Source: JAJXXT01 sp963764465
Lineage (GTDB): Bacteria > Pseudomonadota > Alphaproteobacteria > Acetobacterales > Acetobacteraceae
Assembly (NCBI GenBank): GCA_963764465.1
Contig: CAVXSO010000007.1
Location: 124,001 to 188,000 of the forward strand
DNA: 64,000 nucleotides
Direction: 5' to 3'
Below the pieces are notes generated by a model. The model saw only the letters and a list, made by a program, of their open reading frames with translations, had not been told where the DNA came from and ran no database searches. The position numbers and the translations under genes are program-made. This document shows positions 8,664 through 16,911 of this stretch, piece after piece (position 1 is the stretch's first letter; every line of letters begins with the position of its first letter).

Positions 8664-10817
8664 ATGGCCGAACGAAGCTTCGCGCGCGAGGTTCAGGATC
8701 TGCGGCTGGGCGACGGGGAGGAGTTCCGCGGCGAAGGCATCCTCGCGGTCACCAAGGCGCTGCTGCAATCGGGCGTGGGGTATGTCGGCGGCTACCAGGG
8801 CGCGCCGATCTCACACCTCATGGACGTGCTTGCGGACGCGCAGGACATCCTCGGCGAGCTCGGCGTGCATTTCGAGACCTCGGCGAGCGAGGCAGCGGCG
8901 GCCTCCATGCTCGCGGCCTCGGTGATGTACCCGATCCGCGGAGCCGTGACATGGAAATCCACCGCCGGGACGAACGTGGCATGCGACGCGCTGTCCAACC
9001 TGGCCTCCGGCGGGGTGACCGGCGGCGCGCTGATCGTGATCGGCGAGGATTACGGCGAAGGCTCCTCCATCATGCAGGAGCGGACGCACGCCTTTGCGAT
9101 GAAGTCCCAGATCTGGCTGCTCGACCCTCGGCCGAACCTGCCAAGCATCGTGCAGGCGGTGGAGGAAGGTTTCGCGCTCTCGGAGGTTTCCAACACGCCG
9201 GTGATGCTGGAGCTGCGCATCCGCGCGTGCCACGTGCACGGCAGCTTCATCACCAAGGCGAACCGCAAGCCGGCAATGCCGCTCGCGCAGGCCCTGGAGA
9301 ACCCGGTGCGCGACACCGCGCGCATCGTGCTGCCGCCCGCCTCCTTCAACCACGAGAAGGAAAAGATCGAGCAACGGCTGCCAGCGGCACGGCGCTTCGT
9401 CGTCGAGCGCGGGCTGAACGAGACGTTCCACGGCGATCACGACGAGATCGGCATCGTGCTGCAGGGCGGCCTGTACAACGGCGTGATCCGCGCGCTGCAG
9501 GGGCTTGGGCTCGCCGACGTATGGGGCAACACGCGCATTCCGTTGCATGTGCTCAACGTCACCTACCCGCTGGTGCCGGAGGCGCTGGTCGCGTTCTGCG
9601 CCGGGAAGAAGGGCGTGCTGGTGGTGGAGGAGGGGCAGCCCGAGTTCATCGAGCAGGCGCTGGCGACCGAGCTGCGGCGCGCCGACGTCCAGACCCCGCT
9701 CTACGGCAAGAATGTGCTGCCGATGGCGGGCGAGTACACGGCCGGCGTGCTGTCGGCCGGCATCCGCGCGTACGTGGAAAAGGCGGCGCCCGCGCTCGCG
9801 CCAGGAATGAAGCCCGCGCCCTCGCCCGCCGCGGTGCTGGCCGACGAGCGGGTGAAGGCGCTGGCCAAAGCCGTGCCCCCGCGCCCGCCGAGCTTCTGCA
9901 CCGGCTGTCCGGAACGCCCGATCTTCTCGGCGATGACGCTGGTGCAGAAGGAGCTGGGGCAGCACCATGTCGGTGCCGACATCGGCTGCCATCTCTTCGC
10001 GATCAACCCGCCCTTCGAGATCGGCGCGACGACGATGGGCTATGGGCTCGGCCCCTCCTCCACCGCGGCGCTGCAGGTGAAGGCGGGCAAGCGCGCGATC
10101 GCGGTGATGGGCGATGGCGGGTTCTGGCACAACGGGCTGCTCAACGGCATCGGCAATGCGGTGTTCAACAAGCATGACGGCGTGGTTGTCGTTGTGGACA
10201 ACTACTATTCCGCCGCGACCGGCGGGCAGGACATTCTCTCCTCCCGCGCGGACAACAAGGCACGAAGCACCAAGCACCCGATCGAGGCCGCGATCCGTGG
10301 CGTGGGCGGCAAATGGGTCCGAACGCTGGAGCGGACCTACGACGTCGCGAAAATGCGCGACACGCTGCGCGAGGCGCTGACGACGAAGGAGGAAGGGCCG
10401 AAATTCATCGTTGCTTCCTCGGAATGCATGCTCAACCGGCAGCGGCGCGAACGGCCGGAGTTCAACGCCGCGGTGAAGAAGGGCGAGCGGCGGGTAAAGC
10501 CGCGCTTCGGTGTCGACGAGGATGTGTGCACCGGGGACCACGCCTGCATCCGGCTTTCCGGCTGCCCTTCCCTTTCCGTCAAACGCTCGGCCGATCCGCT
10601 GAAGGAGGATCCGGTCGCGACCATCGACCAGAGCTGCGTGGGCTGCGGCAATTGCGGCGAAGTGGCGGAGGCGGCCGTGCTGTGCCCCTCCTTCTACCGC
10701 GCGGACGTGGTGCACAACCCGACGCGGGCGGAGACGTGGTGGGCCGGCGTGCGCGGACGCGTGATCGCCTGGTTGCAGGCGCGGCGCGAGCGTGGGCGCC
10801 TGGTTCTTGCCCTCTGA
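8664..10817 (+). CDS. Indolepyruvate ferredoxin oxidoreductase alpha-like subunit (IorA family)
   Basis: A 717-residue TPP- and iron-sulphur-dependent 2-oxoacid oxidoreductase subunit. In order: pyrimidine-binding domain (about 10-190), a middle domain, a TPP-binding domain (about 410-560; CTGCPERPIFSAM, GDGGFWHNGLLNGIGNAVFN), and a C-terminal two-cluster ferredoxin domain (about 610-690; CTGDHACIRLSGCPS and CVGCGNCGEV). IorA-type enzymes convert aryl 2-oxoacids plus CoA to acyl-CoA, CO2 and reduced ferredoxin. In this operon, beside an isatin hydrolase-like gene, isatinate (2-aminophenylglyoxylate) giving 2-aminobenzoyl-CoA is an attractive substrate (inference). Separated from the partner subunit by 17 bases. 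First gene of the plus-strand operon, downstream of the box at 8535. Confidence 0.85.
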   Translation: MAERSFAREVQDLRLGDGEEFRGEGILAVTKALLQSGVGYVGGYQGAPISHLMDVLADAQDILGELGVHFETSASEAAAASMLAASVMYPIRGAVTWKSTAGTNVACDALSNLASGGVTGGALIVIGEDYGEGSSIMQERTHAFAMKSQIWLLDPRPNLPSIVQAVEEGFALSEVSNTPVMLELRIRACHVHGSFITKANRKPAMPLAQALENPVRDTARIVLPPASFNHEKEKIEQRLPAARRFVVERGLNETFHGDHDEIGIVLQGGLYNGVIRALQGLGLADVWGNTRIPLHVLNVTYPLVPEALVAFCAGKKGVLVVEEGQPEFIEQALATELRRADVQTPLYGKNVLPMAGEYTAGVLSAGIRAYVEKAAPALAPGMKPAPSPAAVLADERVKALAKAVPPRPPSFCTGCPERPIFSAMTLVQKELGQHHVGADIGCHLFAINPPFEIGATTMGYGLGPSSTAALQVKAGKRAIAVMGDGGFWHNGLLNGIGNAVFNKHDGVVVVVDNYYSAATGGQDILSSRADNKARSTKHPIEAAIRGVGGKWVRTLERTYDVAKMRDTLREALTTKEEGPKFIVASSECMLNRQRRERPEFNAAVKKGERRVKPRFGVDEDVCTGDHACIRLSGCPSLSVKRSADPLKEDPVATIDQSCVGCGNCGEVAEAAVLCPSFYRADVVHNPTRAETWWAGVRGRVIAWLQARRERGRLVLAL

Positions 10818-10834
10818 TGGAAAACATCTGACCG

Positions 10835-12343
10835 ATGGATGGCGTGAACCTCTCCGGCGACCGGCCGATCACGCTCGCGATCCTGGCGATGGGCGGCCAG
10901 GGTGGCGGCGTGCTGGCGGACTGGGTCGTTGCCATGGCGGAACGCGAGGGATGGGTGGCGCAAACCACGTCCGTACCAGGCGTCGCGCAGCGCACCGGGG
11001 CCACGATCTATTACGTGGAGCTGATCCGCCCGCGCGGAAACTCGCTGCCGGTGCTGTCGCTGATGCCGGTGCCGGGCGACGTCGACGTGGTGGTCGCGTC
11101 CGAACTGATGGAGGCCGGGCGCGCGATCCAGCGTGGCCTGGTGACGCCGGAGCGCACCGTGATGGTGGCCTCCACGCACCGCGCGCTGACGGTGCCGGAG
11201 AAAGCAAAGCCAGGCGACGGAACGATCGACGGGCGGCCGGTGCTGGAGGCGATGCATTTCGCAGCCCGCAAGCTGATCGCGACCGACATGCAGGCGCTGG
11301 CGGAGGCAAACGGGAGCGTGATCTCCGCCTCGCTGTTCGGCGCTCTCGCTTCCTCTGGCGCGCTGCCGTTCTCGCGCGAGGCCTTCGAGACCACGATCCG
11401 CGAGGGCGGCGTGGGCGTCGCGACGAGCCTTGCCGCGTTCGACGCCGGGTTCAAGGCGGAGGCGGCGCCGGCGGAGGACACGCCAGCGGTGAATGACGCG
11501 ATACAGGGCGGCACGACGGCGGAGCGCGCACGGCTGGCGTCGTTCCTAGAGCGCATCGATAAGGATTTCCCCGCGGACGCGCGCACCATGCTGCGCCACG
11601 GCGTGGCCCGGCTCGTGGACTACCAGGACCTCGACTACGCCGCCGAGTATCTCGACCATGTTGGCCGACTGGCGACGGTGGAGCCCTCACTCGCGACCGA
11701 GGCCGCGCGGCAGGTGGCCGTGGCGATGGCGTATGACGACGTGATCCGGGTCGCCGACCTCAAGACGCGAGCGGCGAGACTCGCGCGCGTGCGGCGTGAG
11801 GTGCAGGCGCGCGACGACCAGGTGCTGGACGCGACCGAGTTCATGCATCCGCGCGTTGCCGAGGTCTGTGGCACGCTGCCGGTGCGCTGGGGCAAGAAGA
11901 TCGAGGCGTCGCCGACGCTTTCAGCACTGGTGAAGCGGTGGTTCGAGAAGCCGCGTCGTGTGCGCACCACGCGGCTCTCGGGTTTCCTGCAACTCTATCT
12001 GGTCGCGGGCATGCGGCGCTGGCGCCGCAGCCTGCTGCGGCATGCGCGCGAGGTGGATTTCCTGCGCAATTGGCTGGACCTCGTGGCCAGCGAGGCGCCC
12101 CGCGATCCCGCACTGGCGCTGGAGCTGCTGCGCTGCCGCCGGTTGGTGAAGGGCTACAGCGACACGCATGCGCGCGGCGAGAGCAAGTTCGCGCGCGTCA
12201 CCGCGGCACTGCCGCTGCTGGCCGGGCGCGACGATGCCGCCGAGTGGTTGCGCCGGTTGCGCGAGGCAGCGCTGGCGGACGAAGCGGGCAAGGCGCTCGA
12301 CGGCGCGCTTGCCACCCTGGCAACCCTGGAGAAGGCCGCATGA
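10835..12343 (+). CDS. Indolepyruvate oxidoreductase beta-like subunit with DUF6537-type C terminus
   Basis: A 502-residue partner of the IorA-like protein. Residues 10-210 are the gamma-type 2-oxoacid:ferredoxin oxidoreductase domain, starting with the nucleotide-binding motif AILAMGGQGGGVLADW and containing GVAQRTGATIYYVE. The remaining 290 residues are a mostly helical, arginine-rich region that resembles the extra domain of long proteobacterial IorB proteins. The start ATG at 10835 lies 17 bases after the IorA-like stop. The stop overlaps the Rieske alpha start by 4 bases. The two proteins should form the heteromeric 2-oxoacid oxidoreductase. Confidence 0.82.
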   Translation: MDGVNLSGDRPITLAILAMGGQGGGVLADWVVAMAEREGWVAQTTSVPGVAQRTGATIYYVELIRPRGNSLPVLSLMPVPGDVDVVVASELMEAGRAIQRGLVTPERTVMVASTHRALTVPEKAKPGDGTIDGRPVLEAMHFAARKLIATDMQALAEANGSVISASLFGALASSGALPFSREAFETTIREGGVGVATSLAAFDAGFKAEAAPAEDTPAVNDAIQGGTTAERARLASFLERIDKDFPADARTMLRHGVARLVDYQDLDYAAEYLDHVGRLATVEPSLATEAARQVAVAMAYDDVIRVADLKTRAARLARVRREVQARDDQVLDATEFMHPRVAEVCGTLPVRWGKKIEASPTLSALVKRWFEKPRRVRTTRLSGFLQLYLVAGMRRWRRSLLRHAREVDFLRNWLDLVASEAPRDPALALELLRCRRLVKGYSDTHARGESKFARVTAALPLLAGRDDAAEWLRRLREAALADEAGKALDGALATLATLEKAA

Positions 12344-13671
12344 ACGACATGCCGCAAGGCCACGACAGCGCGGGGCACGACATCACCGGGCTGGTGCGAG
12401 AGACCGCGGTGCACCGGGACGTCTATACCAGCCCGCATGTTTTCGATCTCGAGATGAAGCGGTTGTTCCGCCGCACCTGGGTTTATGTCGGGCATGCGAG
12501 CCAGGTGCCGGAGATCGGTGATTTCTTCACCACCACTGTGGGCACCGAGCCCGTTGTGATGGTGCGCCATACGGACCGCAGCGTGCGGGTGCTGTACAAC
12601 CGCTGCCCACACCGCGGCGTGAAGATCGCCGGCGAGACCTGCGGCAACACCGGGCGCTTCTTCCGCTGCCCGTACCACGCCTGGTCTTTTCGCACAGACG
12701 GCTCGATCGCGGCCATTCCGGTACCGGAGGGATACAAGGAGGTGCCGCTCGCCGGGACCGCGGCGGGCGAGGGCATGAAGCCCGTCGGCGCCGTCGAGAT
12801 CTACCGCGACTTCGTGTTCGCGCGCCTCGACGCGACGGGGATCTCGTTTGCCGATTATTTCGGCGAGAGCCTGTCGACCATCGACAACATGGTGGATCGG
12901 TCGCCGGTGGGCAAACTGGAGGTCGCGGGCGGGGTGCTGCGCTACATACACCGCTGCAACTGGAAGATGCTGGTCGAGAACCTGACCGACACGATGCACC
13001 CGATGGTGGCGCATGAGAGCAGCGCCGGCACCGCGGTGGAGGTATGGAAGAAACTTGGCTTGCCGGCGGACGCGCCAAGGCACCCGGCGGTCGAGATCTA
13101 CGCGCCATTCGTTTCCTCATACGAGTTCTACCAGAACATGGGGATACGGACGTGGGCGAATGGGCACGGCCATACCGGCGTTTCGCAGTCGATCCATTCC
13201 AACTACTCGTCGATCCCCGGCTACTGGGAGGCGATGGAGGCGGCCCATGGCGCGGCGCGGACCAAGGCGATCCTGGGCGAGAACCGGCACAACACGGTGT
13301 ATTTCCCGAACCTGACGATGAAGGGCCCGATCCAGGCGTTGCGCATCTTCAAGCCAGTGGCGGCGGACCGGACGATGGTGGAATCCTGGACGTTCCGCCT
13401 GGTCGGCGCGCCGGACAAGCTGCTGGAGCGGACGGTGCTCTACTCGCGACTCATCAACGCCCCGACCTCGCCGGTGGGGCACGACGACCTCGAAGTGTAC
13501 GAGCGCGCGCAGGAAGCGCTGCATGTCGACGTCAATCCGTGGGTGAACATGCAGCGGCTCTACAAGCCGGGAGAGCTTGACCACGGCACCAGTGTCTGGA
13601 ACGGCACCACAGAGGCGCAGATGCGCAACCAGTACAGGGCGTGGGTGCGCTTCATGGCGGAGGCGGCATGA
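12340..13671 (+). CDS. Rieske non-haem iron aromatic-ring oxygenase, alpha subunit
   Basis: A 443-residue catalytic subunit. The Rieske [2Fe-2S] ligands are C89, H91, C110 and H113 (CPHRGVKI and RFFRCPYHAWSF). The mononuclear iron motif is ENLTDTMHPMVAH (D217, H220, H225) in the catalytic domain. The length is normal. The start overlaps the previous stop as ATGA, and the stop overlaps the beta subunit, so production is coupled. The presence of isatin-pathway genes in the same operon suggests oxidation of indole-3-acetate to a (di)oxindole-3-acetate, as in iad-type auxin degradation clusters; this is inference and other indoles or anthranilate-like acids are alternatives. No ferredoxin or ferredoxin reductase gene is seen nearby. 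Confidence 0.9.
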   Translation: MNDMPQGHDSAGHDITGLVRETAVHRDVYTSPHVFDLEMKRLFRRTWVYVGHASQVPEIGDFFTTTVGTEPVVMVRHTDRSVRVLYNRCPHRGVKIAGETCGNTGRFFRCPYHAWSFRTDGSIAAIPVPEGYKEVPLAGTAAGEGMKPVGAVEIYRDFVFARLDATGISFADYFGESLSTIDNMVDRSPVGKLEVAGGVLRYIHRCNWKMLVENLTDTMHPMVAHESSAGTAVEVWKKLGLPADAPRHPAVEIYAPFVSSYEFYQNMGIRTWANGHGHTGVSQSIHSNYSSIPGYWEAMEAAHGAARTKAILGENRHNTVYFPNLTMKGPIQALRIFKPVAADRTMVESWTFRLVGAPDKLLERTVLYSRLINAPTSPVGHDDLEVYERAQEALHVDVNPWVNMQRLYKPGELDHGTSVWNGTTEAQMRNQYRAWVRFMAEAA

Positions 13672-14150
13672 ACGCGCCCGGTGCCGCGGCCCTCGCGGAC
13701 TTCGTTGTGCGCGAGGCACGGCTGCTCGACGAGCAGCGCTTCGACGAGTGGATCGACCTGTTCACGGTGGACGGGCGCTACTGGATGCCGCTGGAATGGG
13801 GGCAGACGGATCCCCTGCTGCACAACTCCCTGTTCTGGGACGACAAGGTGCTTCTGCGGATCCGCATCGAACGGCTGAAGGGTGCGAAGACCTACAGCCA
13901 GAAGCCGCGCAGCCGCTGCCAGCACGTGCTGCAGGCGACCGTGATTGACCGTAACGATCCCGATGCCAACCAATTCGAGACCTGGACGCCGTTCCACTAT
14001 GTGGAGGCGCGCGGCGACGAGCAGAGCCTCTACGCGGGCTGGAGCCGGCACACGCTGGCGCTGGAGGAAGGCAAGCTGCGGATCCGACAGAAGCGGGTCG
14101 ACCTTGTGAACCCCGAGGCCGCGTTCGGCAACATCCAGCTTTTCATGTGA
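13668..14150 (+). CDS. Rieske oxygenase beta (small) subunit
   Basis: A 160-residue protein of the ring-hydroxylating dioxygenase small-subunit family (cone-shaped alpha+beta fold, structural role in the alpha3beta3 enzyme). Typical features are FVVREARLLDEQRFDEWIDL at the N terminus, the DGRYWMPL segment, and a C-terminal strand with KRVDLVNPEA. The ATG at 13668 overlaps the alpha-subunit stop by 4 bases; the longer open frame is a shadow of that gene. Its TGA at 14148 shares one base with the ATG of the CoA ligase (TGATG), so translation is likely coupled. Confidence 0.88.
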   Translation: MNAPGAAALADFVVREARLLDEQRFDEWIDLFTVDGRYWMPLEWGQTDPLLHNSLFWDDKVLLRIRIERLKGAKTYSQKPRSRCQHVLQATVIDRNDPDANQFETWTPFHYVEARGDEQSLYAGWSRHTLALEEGKLRIRQKRVDLVNPEAAFGNIQLFM

Positions 14151-15754
14151 TGAATTTCGAAAGCGTCCAGCAGGCCTTCGAGGCCGCCGCCGCACGCTGG
14201 CCGGACAATCCGTTCTTCGGCGTGCTGGAAGAAACCGCAAGAATCTACGGGATTCCCGCCGGCGAGATCACCTACCGCCAGGCGAAGGCGAGGGTCGATG
14301 CGCTCGCCGCCGCCTATCGCGCCGCGGGATGGGGCGCGGGGCACCGAATCGCGCTGCTGCTGGAGAACCGGCCTGATTTCGTCATGCACTGGCTCGCCAT
14401 CAACACGATCGGCGCCTCCATCGTGCCGATCAACCCGGATCTGCGCAGCGAGGAACTGCGCTACATGATCGGGCATTCGGAGATGGCGCTCGCGGTCGCG
14501 ATCCCGGCGCGGCACGGCTCCCTGCGCGAGGCGTCGGACGGCAAGCTCACCGTGATCGCCGCGGATGACGCGATACCGGCAGCCGCGGTGCGCCACGAAC
14601 CGGGTGCGCCGCTCGCCACGCGCGAGGCGGGGCTGCTCTACACGTCCGGCACGACGGGATTGCCGAAGGGCTGCGTGGTGTCCAACACCTGGTTCCTGGA
14701 GACGGGATACTGGTACCTGGGCCTGCGCGGTGCCGCCGAGCTGCACATGGGAAGCGAACGGATGCTGACGCCGCTGCCGCTGTTCCACATGAACGCGCTC
14801 GCGGCCTCCACCATGGCGATCATCCTGGCCGGTGGCTGCCTGTTCGTGCTGGACCGGTTCCACCCGAAGACCTGGTGGACATCCGTCCGCGAGTCCCGTG
14901 CCACGGTCATCCACTATCTTGGCGTGATGCCGGCGATGCTGATGGCAGCCCCACCCTCGCCGGAGGAACGCGACCACCATGTTCGTTTCGGGTTCGGCGC
15001 GGGCTGCGACCGCACGCTGCACGGGCCGGCGGAGGAACGGTTCGGGTTCCCCCTCGTCGAGGGCTGGGCGATGACGGAGACAGGGTGTTCCGTCTCCATC
15101 ACCGCCGATGTGGAGCCGCGGCACGTGGGGATGAACTGCCTGGGCCGCGTGCCGCCGCACATGGAAATCCGCATCGTTCGTGAGGACGGCGCGGATTGTG
15201 GCGTGGACGAGCCGGGCGAGCTGCTGGTCCGCCACGCTGGCCCCGATCCTCGTTACGGATTCTTCACGGAATACCTGAAGGACGCCGAGGCGACGGCTTC
15301 TGCCTGGGCGGGCGGGTGGTTCCACACCGGCGACGTGATTCGCCGCGACGCGGAAGGGTTCTGCTATTTCGTCGACCGGCGCAAGAACGTGATCCGCCGC
15401 AGCGGCGAGAACATCGCCGCGATCGAGGTGGAGGCCGTTCTGTTACGCCACCCGAACGTGGCGGGCGTCGCGGTTGCCGCGGTGCCGGACGCGGTGCGCG
15501 ACGAGGAGGTACTGGCCTGCGTGATCGCGCGCGAGAAGGTGACCGACGCACAGGTCTTCGCACGCGACCTCGTCGCGTGGTGCCTGGCACGACTCGCCTA
15601 CTACAAGGCGCCGGGCTACGTGGCGGTGGTGGACGCGCTGCCGGTGACATCCACCAACAAGGTGCAGCGAGGCGTGCTGAAGACGCTGGCCGCAAGGCTG
15701 CGCGACGACCCCGCGACCGTGGACGTGCGGGCGCTGAAGAAGCGGGCCGCGTGA
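14150..15754 (+). CDS. AMP-forming acyl/aryl-CoA ligase
   Basis: A 534-residue adenylate-forming enzyme that activates a carboxylic acid with ATP and CoA. The ATP loop is YTSGTTGLPKG, A5-type motif GWAMTETGC, hinge motif FHTGDVIRRDAEGFCYFVDRRK, and the C-terminal catalytic lysine lies in TSTNKVQRG. The closest feel is CaiC-like/long-chain type rather than benzoate-CoA ligase. Start ATG at 14150 overlaps the preceding TGA by one base; a GTG one codon earlier is unlikely. Two roles fit the operon: activation of dioxindole-3-acetate to its CoA ester before carbon-carbon cleavage, or of 2-aminobenzoate. The thiolase-like and DUF35 genes immediately downstream favour the first (inference). Confidence 0.87.
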   Translation: MNFESVQQAFEAAAARWPDNPFFGVLEETARIYGIPAGEITYRQAKARVDALAAAYRAAGWGAGHRIALLLENRPDFVMHWLAINTIGASIVPINPDLRSEELRYMIGHSEMALAVAIPARHGSLREASDGKLTVIAADDAIPAAAVRHEPGAPLATREAGLLYTSGTTGLPKGCVVSNTWFLETGYWYLGLRGAAELHMGSERMLTPLPLFHMNALAASTMAIILAGGCLFVLDRFHPKTWWTSVRESRATVIHYLGVMPAMLMAAPPSPEERDHHVRFGFGAGCDRTLHGPAEERFGFPLVEGWAMTETGCSVSITADVEPRHVGMNCLGRVPPHMEIRIVREDGADCGVDEPGELLVRHAGPDPRYGFFTEYLKDAEATASAWAGGWFHTGDVIRRDAEGFCYFVDRRKNVIRRSGENIAAIEVEAVLLRHPNVAGVAVAAVPDAVRDEEVLACVIAREKVTDAQVFARDLVAWCLARLAYYKAPGYVAVVDALPVTSTNKVQRGVLKTLAARLRDDPATVDVRALKKRAA

Positions 15755-16911
15755 AGCGCGCAAGCTACGACGGGGTGGTACTCGCCTGCCCCGTAAGCGT
15801 GCCCTATGCAAGGCACTCCGCGAAGCCGGCACCGTGGTGGATCGGCCGCGCGCTCGATGGCGTGCTGCGCGCGGCAGGGATCGAGAAGCGGCAGCTCGAT
15901 GGGTTCGCCTGTTCCAGCTTCTCGCTCGGCGCCAACTCGGCCGTTGCGATGACGCAACATCTCGGCATCTCGCCACGCTGGCTGGACCATGTGCCGATGG
16001 GTGGTGCCGCCGGCGTGGTCGCGCTGCGGCGTGCGGCGCGCGCGGTGCAGGCGGGCGATGCGGACGCGGTCGCGGTGGTGGCGGGGGATACGAACGCGCC
16101 GGATTCGTTCCGGCGCCTCGTATCCGGGTTTTCGCGTTTCTCGATGGATGCGGTCTATCCCTATGGCGCGGGCGGACCAAACCTCTCCTTCGCGCTGATC
16201 ACGGACGCCTATATGCGCCGGTATGGCGCCAAGCGCGAGGATTTCGGGCGCATCTGCGTGGCACAGCGCGCCAACGCGCTTTCGTATCCGCACGCGCTGC
16301 AGAAAAAGCCGCTCACGATGGAGGAATATCTCGCGGCACGACCGATCGCCGATCCGGTGGTCCTGTTCGACTGTGTGATGCCGTGTGCGGGCGCGGAGGC
16401 GTTCCTGGTGCTGCGGGAGGCAGATGCCAGGGCGGCGGGGCTGCGCTACGTGCATCTCGCAAGCGCCATCGAGCGGCACAACGCGTTCCCCGAGGACGAC
16501 ATGCAGCTGCGCGGCGGCTGGGCCACGGACGCGGACGAGATGTGGGCGATGGCAGGGATGCGCGCAGCCGACGTCGACATCGTCGAGACGTACGACGACT
16601 ATCCCGTCATCATCATGCTGCAGTTCGAGGGGCTCGGGTTCTGCGCACCGGGCGAGGCGGCGGCTTTCCTGCGCGACAAAGACCTGACCTGCACCGGCGA
16701 TCTGCCGCACAACACCTCAGGCGGGCAGCTTTCCGTGGGCCAGGCCGGCGCGGCCGGCGGGCATCTCGGCATTGTCGAGGCGATACGCCAACTTACCGGC
16801 ACAGCGCTGGGCGCGCAGGTGACCAACGCGCGCAGCGCCGTGGTCGCGGGCTTCGGGATGATCAACTACGACAAGGGCCTGTGCAGCGGCGCCGCGGTGC
16901 TGACGGCATGA
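15751..16911 (+). CDS. Thiolase-fold protein without catalytic cysteine (Ltp2-like, possible retro-aldolase)
   Basis: A 386-residue thiolase-fold protein of the sterol-carrier/lipid-transfer branch. The nucleophilic cysteine of true thiolases is missing: the position reads MGGAAGV (83-89). Tyrosines stand where the Ltp2-type aldolases place their catalytic tyrosines: VETYDDYP (Y281, Y284) and INYDKG (Y373). A HNTSGGQLSVGQAGAAGGH block is present. Ltp2-like proteins pair with a DUF35 protein to split 3-hydroxyacyl-CoA esters with a tertiary alcohol, and the next gene encodes such a DUF35 domain. I infer cleavage of dioxindole-3-acetyl-CoA to isatin plus acetyl-CoA. GTG start overlaps the ligase stop (GTGA); stop overlaps the next ATG. 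Confidence 0.85.
   Translation: MKRASYDGVVLACPVSVPYARHSAKPAPWWIGRALDGVLRAAGIEKRQLDGFACSSFSLGANSAVAMTQHLGISPRWLDHVPMGGAAGVVALRRAARAVQAGDADAVAVVAGDTNAPDSFRRLVSGFSRFSMDAVYPYGAGGPNLSFALITDAYMRRYGAKREDFGRICVAQRANALSYPHALQKKPLTMEEYLAARPIADPVVLFDCVMPCAGAEAFLVLREADARAAGLRYVHLASAIERHNAFPEDDMQLRGGWATDADEMWAMAGMRAADVDIVETYDDYPVIIMLQFEGLGFCAPGEAAAFLRDKDLTCTGDLPHNTSGGQLSVGQAGAAGGHLGIVEAIRQLTGTALGAQVTNARSAVVAGFGMINYDKGLCSGAAVLTA

Noticed and set aside
15751..16911. A beta-ketothiolase for fatty acid or aromatic beta-oxidation
   Set aside because: The nucleophilic cysteine position is MGGAAGV, so normal thiolase chemistry is unlikely.
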